Positions 1-10,619 of a stretch of 64,000 nt of DNA are shown one piece after another. Every line of letters starts with the position of its first letter. The stretch's first letter is position 1. The notes under the pieces are model-generated. The model worked only from the letters and a program-made list of their open reading frames with translations, was not told where the DNA came from and searched no databases. Source of the stretch: Atherix ibis. Lineage: Eukaryota > Arthropoda > Insecta > Diptera > Athericidae. Both the position numbers and the translations under genes were made by a program. The stretch covers positions 54,723,020 through 54,787,019 of the forward strand of contig OY282607.1 of the NCBI GenBank assembly GCA_958298945.1, given 5' to 3'.

Positions 1-1650
1 TATTTTAAAGAGAAAGATATGGAATCTCATTTTGTTAAATCAAATAGAGTTATACAAAGAATGCAGGTATCCGAAAGGTTAAATAAAATAATACATTGAT
101 GGAAAGAATAGTAGTACTAAATTTAAAAAATAAGGTTGACATTAAGACTTGTAGAAGTAATAAAATTACATTTTATATTTATCAATGAACTTTTAATTTA
201 TATTTTAATTTAATAAATTACGACATCTCTGACAACCTTTACATTGTTACAATAATGTTATTCAGTTGAACTCTACTATTCAACTAAACTTTACTTCAAA
301 TTATTGCAATAAAGATAACTAAAACAAATTAAAACTAAACGTACTGTATGCACCAACACACTACATCACTCCACCACCAAAATTTTACGGAGTTATGGGG
401 ATATGTTAAAATTTTATATGAGCTCCATCAAATTATTTAATTCTGAATTTTTTGATTGTTGCATATAAATTTTATATGATCTCATTAAATTATTTAATTG
501 CTTGTTACTTTTTTGTTACCAGAGATTGATTTCAATGTGTAATGTTCGTCGTCTATGTGGACTTGACAGCAGCTCTGATAAACTTGGGGCCACTGAAGCT
601 CCAGATGAGAACGTTCATTTGTTTAGTTGAAAAAGTTCCGGCTTCGAGCTGATATGACTTTTACACTACTCCTCTTTTGTTTTTTAATGTTATGTGAGTT
701 GAACTCTACTTTACTTCAACTCACTGTAACATCCTATATACTGTAGCTACTAGGACAACACAAGACTCAAATGCTTTAAGCCTTAGATTTTTACAATAAG
801 ACGTATCACACTGTAATAAAGACAACGACTCTTAATGTGCAAAATAAATTAATTGATAGAAAAGCTATTTAATAGAGAATAGAATATAAGAAGAGAAAAG
901 GAAGATAAGAATACCAAGAAAATAGAGAGGAAGGATTTATATAAAATTATGTTAGTTTACGGGAAGAAGTTTAAAAAATGCAAATTATAAAATGTTCATA
1001 ACAAACCATATTGGAAGGCCATTAATATTCACAGGTCCTAATATTGTTGTTAGTATTAATAATGGTATTACCTACCGTTGATGAACCAGCCGATGAAAAT
1101 TGAGAAAATAGATTCTGATTTGGGGCATGCAGAGATACATGTTGATGTGGAAGAAACTGTGAGTAAATAAATAAATTAAACTGTCCGTAAAATCTGTTAA
1201 TGTAAATAAAAAATTGTTTCTTCCTGATGATAACAAATAAAACTTTTTTATGAAAGAAATCGACGCAGATCTGAAATATGTTGTCGAATTAAACAATTAC
1301 AATTATATTTATTAAAAAAAATGTTCATTTAAGTAAATGTAAGTTAAGCAAAAAATTTATTTTTAAAAATAATTATAAATTAATTGACAATAAAGTTTAG
1401 GAAATTTTCGACTTAGAAGATTGCTTAAAATTTTTGAAAATAAATTTATAAAACGGTAGAAGACACAAAAATTATAAAAGAATTGAGAGACCAAAAAATT
1501 TTAAGTTATACTTTGGGAACATCTTTATTATCGTGAGAATTTGAATTTATATTATACTTTTTTGTAAAAAAAAAGATTTACGCAAAAGTAATTAACAAGA
1601 TCTAGAAGAATACTGAAATAACTCAAATGCATCCAGACAAATTCCTGAAA
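1..1650. other. AT-rich intergenic DNA, no gene seen
   Basis: No convincing coding frame, RNA gene or terminal repeat was seen. Short open frames here have no recognisable motif and low-complexity composition. Isolated T and A runs are the only structure. Confidence 0.5.
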
Positions 1651-1654
1651 TAAC

Positions 1655-1905
1655 TCAATCTTTTAATGTCGAAGAACTAGAACAAAAATATGACATACAA
1701 TAATAATATAGTTCTTATTTGTTTGGTTCCCACACAATTTTACTTTAATATATGTTAATTATTCTGGGAATACAGGAGATATATGATTCCTATTTATGTT
1801 GTTGCACAATTACACTTTTAGCATAATTATTATAAGAATAGAGTTAATTCTTAGCTATTAAAGTACGTGTAAATTTAAGATAGTCTAATTTGGATATTAA
1901 TGTTA
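1655..1905 (+). repeat. Solo-LTR-like relic
   Basis: About 250 bp resembles the sequence at about 38420-38700, with shared blocks including the tract around 'aatatgacatacaataataat' and a later tract ending 'agaatagagttaatt'. The 38.4 kb copy runs into a retroviral-type primer-binding site and a gag start, so this copy is read as a diverged LTR without internal region. Boundaries are approximate and no target duplication was identified. Confidence 0.5.
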
Positions 1906-2084
1906 TTCTTATTCAGTTAAATTTAAAATAACTAATAGTGATTATGCAGCATATTATTAAAAAAATATTTCAAAAAATTTTAATAAAAAAAGTTGAAAAA
2001 ATAAAATTTGGTGTATTGTTTTTTTTAACGAAAATTATCCTAAAATAAAATTTGCGCGGATTTGTTCCTCCATGTTTATATCGG

Positions 2085-2517
2085 CGGCGACCGGAAAATG
2101 ATTTAATTCTTTCAAAACTATAGTCTCCTATCTCTTTGTGACTAGTGATAATTGATCTTATCTTCGCCGTCGACGCTGCCGACGTACTTTGTTTTGCTCT
2201 CATTTATGTGCAGCCAAAGAATTTTCGGCGCCGGCTTAATCTTAATAAAGACTCTTTTCGATTGATGTATTCTTAAATGAGAGCAAAGCAAAGTATGTCG
2301 GCAGCGTCGACGTCGAAGATAAGACCAATTATTTAAAAAAAAAAGATAAGACCAGCGTCAGGTTAAAGAGAACACACGAAAGTACTTCGGCTGCTTTTAC
2401 TTTTCCTCGCACACTAGTCGTGGTCAGCCAAGTCAGTCTAATCAATTTTTTTGGAATGACAATCGCCATCATGAATGTGTAGAGCTTTACTCTTACTATG
2501 CTACCAGTGTCGTTCAA
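2085..2517 (-). pseudogene. Non-LTR retrotransposon reverse transcriptase relic (3' part)
   Basis: On the minus strand, 2517-2340 reads like the palm region of a non-LTR reverse transcriptase ('IPKKLIRL', then 'GKVKAAEVLSCVLFNLTL', which resembles the usual RLSDPF...GDALSCLLFNLAL segment with about 15 residues missing). Bases 2203-2085 read 'STAKIRSI...EIGDYSFERIKSF', a later part of the same polymerase. The segment between them is lost and replaced by an inverted copy (2274-2329). The upstream part of the polymerase is on the far side of the mariner at 2520-3713. Not functional. Confidence 0.7.
2151..2329. repeat. Inverted repeat with 56-bp arms
   Basis: Bases 2151-2206 are the reverse complement of 2274-2329 with about four or five mismatches, separated by a 67-bp spacer (2207-2273). 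Both arms come from the same reverse-transcriptase segment ('MRAKQSTSAAST' on the minus strand), so two oppositely oriented fragments now face each other. The arms are GC-richer than their surroundings. Confidence 0.85.
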
Positions 2518-2519
2518 TA

Positions 2520-3713
2520 AGTCCTTAGAAAATCTTTACCGTAGTGTCGGTAAAGATTATTTTTTTGTAAGTAGCATTATCGACAGGAAAGCTGTCAAAA
2601 TTTCAGCTCGATCCATAGCGTAGGTCAATTTCTATCGTCGATTAAAGTTAACGACATTTATTTGTGCATAACAATGGAAAAAAGCGAGTTTAGGGCTGTC
2701 ATCAAACATCTCCATTTGAAAGGCTTAAGCCCGAAAGAAATCAAAGCCGAGTTGGATGCAGTTCATGGCACATCTGCACCTGTGTTTGCGACGGTTTACA
2801 ATTGGGTGAATGAATTTAAACGTGGCCGTTCATCCACAAAAGATGAACATCGTTCAGGACGCCCAGTTGAGGTGTCTACTCCTGAAATCATCGAGAAAAT
2901 CCACGATATGATTTTGAACGATCGGCGAATTAAAGTGCGCGAATTAGTTGAGGCCACGGGCATATCACAAGGTACAGTCGCTTCAATTTTGCATGAAAAA
3001 TTGTCTGTGAAAAAAATTTCACTGTGGACGAAACCTGGATACACTACTACACTCCAGAAAAATTGTCTGTGATATGTCACTGTGGACGAAACCTGGATAC
3101 ACTACTACACTCCAGAAACGAAGAGACAGTCATCACAGTGGATTTTCAAGGACGAACGGGCTCCGAAGAAGGAAAAACTGTGCCATCGGCCGGCAAGGTG
3201 ATGGCCACGGTCTTTTGGGATTCGCAGGGCATCATTTTTATCGACTACTTGGAAAAAGGAAAAACAATAACAGGAGCGTATTACGCGTCGTTATTGCAAC
3301 GGTTGAGCGAGGAAATAAAAGAGAAACGCCCCCATCTGAAGAAGAAAAAAATCCTCTTGCATCAGGACAATGCGCGTGTGCACACCTGCGCTGTTTCCAT
3401 GGCCAAAATTGTGGAATTGAGAATGGAATTGTTGCAGTATCCCGCTTATTCACCAGATTTGGCCCCGAGTGACTATTTCCTTTTCCCCAATCTGAAGAAA
3501 TGGCTTGGCGGACGACGGTTCACTTCCAACGAGGACGTCATTGCTCAAACGGATGAGTATTTTGCAGAACTTCCGAAATCCTATTTTTTGGACGGGATTA
3601 AAATTTTGGAAAATGGTTGGAAAAGTGTATAACTAGAGATAAAAGGAGATTATGTTGAAAAATACAATTTTTTTTTTTTTAAAACAGTTTTTTTCCATCT
3701 TTTTCTAAGGACT
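2520..3713 (+). mobile_element. Mariner transposon (DD34D), full length but broken
   Basis: The terminal inverted repeats start 'agtccttagaaaat' at 2520 and end with its complement at 3713, flanked on both sides by the expected TA target duplication (2518-2519 and 3714-3715). Length 1194 bp is close to an ordinary mariner. A perfect 10-bp hairpin ('atctttaccg' and its complement) lies just inside the left end. The element interrupts a minus-strand non-LTR reverse transcriptase, whose reading continues on both sides. Confidence 0.9.
2674..3632 (+). pseudogene. Mariner transposase, disrupted
   Basis: The start ATG at 2674 gives 'MEKSEFRAVIKHLHLKG', the N-terminal helix-turn-helix region of irritans-like mariner transposases, followed by 'DEHRSGRPVEV'. 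Near residue 110 the frame jumps from 'HEKLSVKKIS' to the first catalytic-Asp motif 'VDETWIHYYTPE', so roughly 40 expected residues are missing. That motif is then tandemly duplicated (about 3001-3120) with a frame change. The rest is open: 'HQDNARVH' carries the second Asp and 'YSPDLAPSDYFLF' the third. The stop is at 3630-3632. All three catalytic Asp are readable, but the linker deletion and frameshift make it inactive. Confidence 0.85.
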
Positions 3714-3715
3714 TA

Positions 3716-3920
3716 TAAGCGGCTTTTAAGTCGATGAACAGATGAGAGCCATATTGCAATAGTTTTACCACTAACTGCCACAGAGAAAAAATACCAAGAT
3801 TCAGTTGATTGATATGGACTCGACAATCGTAATATTAATTCCGAAAACGTTCAATATTTGAAGCTATTGCTGGTTTCTCTGGAGTGAGGCATCTCTGGTA
3901 TGGGCTAATAATTTTTTACT
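3716..3920 (-). pseudogene. Non-LTR reverse transcriptase relic (5' part, split by mariner)
   Basis: Read on the minus strand towards the mariner, this encodes 'QYGSHLFIDLKAAY', matching motif A of non-LTR reverse transcriptases (HHLFIDFKAAYD). The reading breaks exactly at the mariner TA site and resumes on the other side with the 'KLYTFMMAIVIPKKLIRL' segment. Frames upstream are decayed. The 72 bp at 3788-3859 recur perfectly, in reverse complement, at 7149-7220. Confidence 0.7.
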
Positions 3921-4059
3921 AGGGTATCCTGCCTTTTAAGATAGCGAATTATATCTTATAGATAGTACTCAGCAACGTAATAGCTCTATAATTGCTACAC
4001 TCTGTGATATCTCATTTTTTGACTATGCGACAAAAAATGCCAAGGTGTCAGTCGTCGGG

Positions 4060-4197
4060 CATTGATTGCCTGTCCCATGGTTGGACTATTAATTGATAGA
4101 CCGTTTGATCAGAGATTTTGGTACGGAGGCAGTGTGTCATCTCCGTACTAAAATCTCTGATGGTCGTGTCGCCTCCTCATTTATTCTATGAACTGGT
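4060..4197. repeat. Direct repeat flanking the 4-6 kb non-LTR relic (left copy)
   Basis: This matches 6060-6182 over its core: a shared stretch beginning 'ttggactattaattgat' and ending 'ttattctatgaactggtt'. The left copy has an extra block that creates a hairpin: 4108-4128 is the reverse complement of 4141-4161 with one mismatch and a 12-nt loop. The right copy lacks this left arm. Confidence 0.8.
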
Positions 4198-4199
4198 TG

Positions 4200-5841
4200 T
4201 TGTTGTTTGTAAGGTCCCTTAGATATATGCCAGGGGCCACTTCGTAGCGCCCCGACCATGAGGCGCTTTGGCGACTTTATAACGTGTGGGAAGTTATCTG
4301 AGAGAGGCTGGTCTGTGGTTAGTAGTATAGAATATTGAAAATTTTGTTATATTTTGTGGAGCAGATTATTATGTTGTAGAAGTTTAAATAGGGGACTAGG
4401 GAATGGAGTTATTGTGTTCAGGAGCTCCATAATGGGAGGAAACATGCTCGCGAAGTAATTCTTGGTTATGTGGCATTCATGTAGAATATGGATGATAGTG
4501 AAATGGATGTCATAGGATTGATATAAGGGACGATTGGTGTTGTCAAAAAGGATGTTATGAGTAAGATCAGTATGTCCAATCCGAGCTTTCGCGCCTAGAA
4601 TTTCGGTATGGATATTGAATAGATTGGTTTATTGGTGGTTATCCAATGTGTCGACAAAAATGTGCCGCTATTGGTCCAGTCATCGTGTCTGCGGATGGCT
4701 AATGGTGTTAGTTACCATTCTATTAGTAGGCGAGGGAGATTGGGAATGACTGTGATCACTAATCGATGGAATGTTTCTTCAGCCAACTTCTCAGCACTTT
4801 CATTGCTCACAATTCCCACATGCCCTATTGATACACTGACATACCTATATAGTGAGGAAATAGAGTAAGGTTCCATTCAAAAAGGCGATGGTTATTCTAA
4901 TTGTCTTACCTTACTTTGTCTTACCTTACTTTTGCTGCTGACTAAAATTTTAAACATTCGGAAAATGGTGTTAATTTTGTCAACAGCATTGTTAATCTGA
5001 AGATTCTATTTTCCGCCACGGGCAAGTGAGATACCCAGGATTTTCATGGAATCCTTTGGGTGGTGATGGAAGGGGCCTAGAGACGAATCAGATACACTAC
5101 AATTTTCTTCCTGAAAACATGAAGGTAAGGTGGGTTTGATGTACAGATTACCGCACCGTTTATGCTGCTCCAGTGTTGATGTTGCGGATGGTGTTATCAG
5201 TTTGATGTTAAAAATCAGCACCAGATACAAGTACAAAAACATTGTCAGCATAAATATAATGGTTAAAGGATAATAGAAGGTGGGAAAGGGAGCGAATATA
5301 TATATTGAATAGGGTCGTAGATAGAGGACATCCTTGTGGGATGCCGTTTTCCATTTACCGTTTGAATAAAAATGACCGTCGGCGCGTACCTTGAAGGTTC
5401 TACTAGTTAGGTAGGAACGTAGAAGTGTCAATGTTGCAGAGTCTACTCCCCATTCTGCCAGCTGTAAGAGTATCCTGTCTACTCAGTGTTCCCCTGCCCG
5501 ATTTGTGTCAATGTTGCAGAGTCTACTCCCCATTCTGCCAGCTGTAAGAGTATCCTGTCTACTCAGTGTTCCCCTGCCCGATTTGTAAGCATGTTGTTGG
5601 AGATTGAGTGTCAAGCGCCTGGTTAAATCTTGTAGCTAAGATTTTGGTTCAGGATCTTGGAAGTACGAGGTACTAATGAAATTGTTATAAAGTTGTTAGC
5701 CAAAGAATGGGAGAGATTTTTCTTGGAAACTGGAATAGCTGTGGCGACCTTCCAGCAATTTGGGAAAATAGATATTTCCAGATTTTTGTTAAAGAGGTTG
5801 ACAATTTTAATATAAAAAGTCAAAGGTGCTTGTTTAATCAT
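4200..5841 (-). pseudogene. RNase-H-bearing non-LTR retrotransposon relic (I/LOA-like), copy A
   Basis: On the minus strand, 5841-5623 reads 'SIFPNCWKVATAIPVSKKN' then 'SLVPRTSKILNQNL', the finger region of non-LTR reverse transcriptases (FPxxWKxAxVIPIPK...PISLLP..SKILE). Bases 5431-5006 read 'TLLRSYLTSRTFKVRADG' and 'QHKRCGNLYIKPT'. Bases 4830-4725 encode an RNase H end, 'GHVGIVSNESAEKLAEETF', where the usual GNESAD is altered. The block at 4200-4640 is non-coding 3' sequence also found at 32290-32720 and in diverged form at 11516-11770. Multiple stops and an 80-bp internal tandem duplication (5425-5584) show it is dead. The clade is inferred from the RNase H. Confidence 0.75.
5425..5584. 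repeat. Exact 80-bp tandem duplication
   Basis: Bases 5425-5504 and 5505-5584 appear identical, starting 'gtgtcaatgttgcagagtct' and ending 'cctgcccgatttgt'. The duplicate lies inside the reverse-transcriptase relic and shifts its frame. Perfect identity in an otherwise eroded element implies a recent event or an assembly error. Confidence 0.9.
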
Positions 5842-6059
5842 TTTAAAAGAAACCTTGTTCCTACCAGGTGTGGTTCCGTTGAAGAATTCAACGAAAAGTT
5901 GAACTCCGCCAGCGTTACTGGCTGGTTCAAGATTAGGGTGGAGGCTGACAGTATAGGCGAGAGATTCTCCATGAAGTATTGTTTCTCTCTACGGCATGAA
6001 TCACTAAGGTAGTTGTTGGATGAAAACGAGGCCCAGGACTGTGCCAGTTGATCTACGAT

Positions 6060-6182
6060 AGATGAACCGTTTGGTGTCCCATGCTTGGACTATTAATTGA
6101 TGAACCGTTTGGTGCAGTGTGTCGCCTCCGTACTAAAATCGCTGACGGTCGTGTCGCCTCCTCATTTATTCTATGAACTGGT
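6060..6182. repeat. Direct repeat flanking the 4-6 kb non-LTR relic (right copy)
   Basis: Partner of 4060-4197, with the shorter uninterrupted version ('accgtttggtgcagtgtgtc' then 'gcctccgtactaaaatcgct'). The pair encloses copy A of the RNase-H-bearing retrotransposon. Confidence 0.75.
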
Positions 6183-6184
6183 TT

Positions 6185-7148
6185 AATGATAGAGTTTGCA
6201 TTGTCCTAGGAACCTTGTTTCGTTAAACATTCACATTTATAGTAAAAAATTTCAAACATTATCAAACAAATATTGTTCATATGTAACTATCATAATCTAA
6301 ATCAATATTGCTCCCTGTACTCTGTGTTTGTTTATGCTTAAAACCTAAAAAACATATTTGCATATATTGTGCTACGGATGATGTGTAAAGGTTGACTGTA
6401 AGATTGGATCGGTTATTCTGTGCTTATAAAGAAAAAATTCGCACAATTATTCTGATTATTTTGAGGTGAAAATTCATTTCGTTCAATCAATTTGGTATTT
6501 TTAAAATGATTGGTTACATAAACTTAAGAATTGGAAATCATAGAAAAAGTTATTATAGGTATAATGGACCAAATTATATTTGAAAATTGGAATAAGTTTA
6601 AATAAAATGAGAAATTGTTGATTGGTAAGTGGGCATATCTGAATGGAAAATGTTTCTTATTTGACATTAGTAAATCATAACCAAAGCGAAGCGACAAAGT
6701 ATTTTCAGTTTAGCTCCCATCGCGAAATTTTAATCAGAAATTTTTTTAAAATTTAGAATAGAATATTTTACTCAAAATTACTTAAAATTGGAATAATTTC
6801 GTACAATGTTTTTTTTGATCAAAAAGTAATTTCTGAAAAATAATTATATTTCTCCAATAGATTTTCTTTTACGATACTAAAGCAGTCAATAACGATTATC
6901 GATTAAATAAAATTCACATCATGTGCTTTTCCGACTTTAACTTCGTAAAGGCAACATATTTTAGTACCTTCTACGGTTGTCGAGCCCATATTAATCGATC
7001 TTTTAACCATAAGAACACTAGTAGTGATTCAGAAATCGAATGGCGCTGGATGGCTTTTTTGTCGAGCATAACAAGGAAATATTTTACTATACACATATAT
7101 TAAGAGCCGTTCTAAAGATGTTGAGAGAGTCAGAATCGAATGATACTA
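6185..7148. other. Intergenic, mostly unassigned
   Basis: No gene was recognised. Around 6975-7000 the tract 'ggttgtcgagcccatattaa' resembles the repeated reverse-transcriptase segment at 7149-7220, suggesting another degraded fragment. The rest is AT-rich with no motif. Confidence 0.4.
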
Positions 7149-7220
7149 AAATATTGAACGTTTTCGGAATTAATATTACGATTGTCGAGTCCATATCAAT
7201 CAACTGAATCTTGGTATTTT
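7149..7220 (+). repeat. 72-bp reverse-transcriptase fragment identical to 3788-3859 (inverted)
   Basis: This plus-strand piece is the exact reverse complement of 3788-3859, part of the non-LTR relic interrupted by mariner. Similarity does not visibly extend beyond the 72 bp on either side. Confidence 0.85.
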
Positions 7221-10200
7221 CATGCTAAAAACTTGTTCTAATTGGTTTTCAAATGACTTTGAACGGTGTTCAATATGTTGATTTGTATTTTAACTTTTAT
7301 CAAATAAAGAACATTTAAATTTGCTTGTTCAGGTAATTACATATAAATAGTCAATATGAATTGTTTGTTACTCATTATAATTTTGTATCTTCTATTTCAA
7401 TTTCGACTGCGCAAAAATGAAAAAAAAAAACAAAGTATATTGGCGTCAAAAATAAAATCCAACACTGATCACATACAGATTCTAGGAAGCAGATTCGAAA
7501 GAATTGAATTCGTATCTGAAGTTAAAGATAATCGCCGGTAACTACATGCAAGCAGAAATCTGCGCAATCCTTTTGGTTACCAACAGAGCCTTTTCAATTA
7601 TTCTAGGTTATTACGCTCGTAACAACTCACTTTAAAGTCAAAGCTCCTGATGTACAAAACTTTGGCCTTACCCGTTCTCAAATCTTGTTCGTGGACTTGA
7701 TCGCGTTTGGCAGAAAGATCCTTTGAAGAATATTTGGCCTCCTAAAGGAGGATACACGATTTCAGAAATTATTTGACAAAGGAATCGATGAGCGATATCA
7801 CGTCCACTCGGATGGGCTGTGATTAACGGCTAATTTAATCTGTAAGGATAATAAAGACCATTTCAATCTGCATAATAAAGATCAGAATATCAAAGAGCTG
7901 TTTAGCTTGACAAACTGAGCGAACTTGGCGCGATACTAGTACGTGTTTTTTTAACGTTGAAAGGGGAAATCTACAGACGCTGTAGAGATACTGAACGCTA
8001 CAGTGTGTGGGATTTTAACCCATTAAGATCCTCTTCCCTGTTTTTTTAAATATGTCTCTCGTATCTAGGTGATATACTGGCCTTTTCTTAATTATTTCGT
8101 CATGATGGAGTTTCTTCTTACTCGGGAAGCGTACTCAGCTACCGCACTCAAATATGCCTGCGATGCTCTGGGACAGCGATTGATGGACGATTTTCTCCAG
8201 GACTTTTTTTTCTTCGGCAAAATGTGGACAGTGGAGGAAGACATGCTCCGCATTCTAAATTAAGAGCCTATAAGTGGGGTATGTCGTATGAATCCAGTTT
8301 AAAACGATGTAGGTATGGACGTGACTATGTCCATCTTCCTTAAGTTGATAAATCCCATTGTCAATGCTATCTCACCACTGACTCGTTTTCCCCCCCTGCT
8401 AATAGATAAAAAAAACCAGGACATTTGGAATTATTTGATTGAGCAGAAAAAAAAATCTATTGCGGTTTCTGCTCAATCAATTAAATTAAAAAAAAATCTA
8501 TTGCGGTTTCACTATCAGTCATTACTAAAGCAACATTATTATGTATTTCAAAGTTTTCCTGCTTTGTTAGCTGAAGTTGGTGTTTTTTCACCTATTGTCC
8601 TAAATAGGTCTTACAAAATCAAGTAAATTTTTTAGATGTTGGTATGTGTAAACCACATTTTATCAAAACAATTTACGCACTTTTTGAACACACTAGCTTA
8701 GTAGGCATATATGTTATGTACATATGAAACAGGTAAGTGCAATGAACAATTTGTTCATACAATAATTATCATTAAAAATTTTCAATGTTCAACGGTGCAC
8801 AAAAATTTAATAAATCAAGGCTAACAGCTAGACCTCATAAAGGGTAATAAATAAATAGTTTTAATTAAATGAAGGGCAAACTTTATATAATAAATTTTAT
8901 TGAAAAAAAGAAAATACTGCGTAGATTAAATTACTCATCGAGAACGAATGTAATTTGTAAAAAAATTCTTGGAGAAACTGGTTTGATTTGTAATATGAGC
9001 AAAGGTCTTAAGAAAATTACATATAAATAATTAAATTTATACAAATCATACCTGTTTTTAGAATAATTTTATTAACATTGAATATTCTTATTGTATCTTC
9101 TTTCTTATGTTGGTTTTTTTCTATAAATCAGGTTCGTGTTGTTAGAAAAAATGATTTCTACTTTTTTTTTTTTAAAGAAATATGTTTATTATAGATTTAA
9201 TACTCGAAATTCGGAAATTTTTTTTGCGTTCCTTATCGATATCAATAGTCGTACCTACGTGTATCATCTTCTGTGACTAGTTTAATCTTAAGGAATTAAT
9301 TTGTTCTCAATTTTTATTGTAATTTAATAATTTCCTTGTCTATAAATTTTCTATTAATTGTGATGTAATAGAATTAGGCGTTGAAATCATCATTTTTGCC
9401 ATATTTATTTGTAATAGCTCGTTATCAATACATTGTCCATAAATCCTAACACTATTATAATAATTACATTCGCCATGTCTACGTCTTACACAGAAGGAAC
9501 AGATAGCTTTCATAAGGATCCACAAGGAACAAATAGCTTCCATTAGCAACATATTCAGTAACATGAGAAGATAAAACACCATGAATTTTGTTACAAATAT
9601 TGTTCTAGATACGGCACCTTGGGAAATTTTTCTAACTTGACAAGATACGAAATTCATGCAACTTTAAAGACTACAGTTTCAGAAATTTTCGAAACTATAC
9701 TTATTGTAAGCTACTATTTTCAGGAGTCTTAAAAAATCGACAAGGATCAAATATATAGCGATATGAGAGATTATGTTTCCACCTTTTGGATTACTGAATA
9801 CCGTTAAATTACCATCAGGAAAACTGTTAAACTGCATGTTTCTACAGTTGCCGCTAAATGATCTGAATTATCGTAACTATTATTTTTCTTATGAAGAACT
9901 TTTGTTCTAATTTTTGAAGGTTCTATATAGGGCCCATATTAGAATGGATATATTTGTATAGGTTCCATATTTCTGTACAACAGCTATCGTATCCTCTTCA
10001 CCTCCTTTCCAACTAGATCTTTTATTTTATGCGTTAGCATACAAGCGTAATAGATACCTATATTAGTATATTTATATGTTTATTTTCCAAGATCAGCAAA
10101 CTCACCGTAACTGAAAAATTATTGTATCAAGGTGTGACCTTAAACTTCTTGAGGAAAATAGTTAAATTAGTGTATGTAATGCAGTTGAAACGTTTTGAAT

Positions 10201-10490
10201 AAAGCATGAAGGGAGAAATAGTGGCTTTTGGCCATTTAGTTGCTATTGAAAGATAAAATCTCTAAATTTAGTGAAGATACTCTTGGGCGCTCCAATAATG
10301 CGATAACCAACGCTAACGGAACCAAACCAAGAAAAAAATGAAGAAAAGGTTTGGAACTGTAGCAACTTATTTTTGACAAAATCCACGCAAAGCAATTCGT
10401 TTTCGACAAGTTCCAAAATAACGCAGCAGATATTAAAAAGCTTGGTTGTTCGCGATAAGTCTTATAAAAGTTTCCTTGTGGAATCAGCAT
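7221..10490. other. Intergenic, no recognised gene
   Basis: Open frames at 7356-7541, 8069-8263 and 8315-8626 have no recognisable motif. At 8437-8478 a 13-bp perfect inverted repeat ('gattgagcagaaa' and its complement) forms a hairpin, and the tract 'aaaatctattgcggttt' is duplicated about 39 bp apart (8450-8510). Nothing else stood out. Confidence 0.4.
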
Positions 10491-10492
10491 CT

Positions 10493-10616
10493 ATTGAAGC
10501 GGCCACTGTTAAAGTAGCCACTATTGAAACGGCCAATATTGAATAGCGGCTACTATTGAAGAGCGGCCACTATTGAAGAGCGGCCTCTATTGAAGAGCGG
10601 CCACTATTGAAAAAGA
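10493..10616 (+). repeat. 17-bp minisatellite, about eight copies
   Basis: Imperfect tandem copies of 'tattgaagagcggccac'. The four central copies are nearly identical and the flanking ones more diverged ('tattgaaacggccaa', 'tattgaatagcggctac'). It is strikingly GC-richer than its surroundings, with a repeated 'gcggcc' core. The unit is not a multiple of three and no host gene was seen around it. Confidence 0.9.
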
Positions 10617-10619
10617 CGC

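Noticed and set aside
1072..1296. 74-codon minus-strand frame with hydrophobic segments
   Set aside because: Phe/Tyr/Ile-rich translation is expected from AT-rich DNA; no motif or splice structure supports it.
4632..4868. 78-codon plus-strand open frame
   Set aside because: The opposite strand encodes a recognisable RNase H end (GHVGIVSNESAEKL); the plus frame is its shadow, and the same shadow recurs at 32716-32955.
8069..8626. Two open frames suspected to be a retroelement relic
   Set aside because: No polymerase, integrase or gag motif could be read in any frame on either strand.
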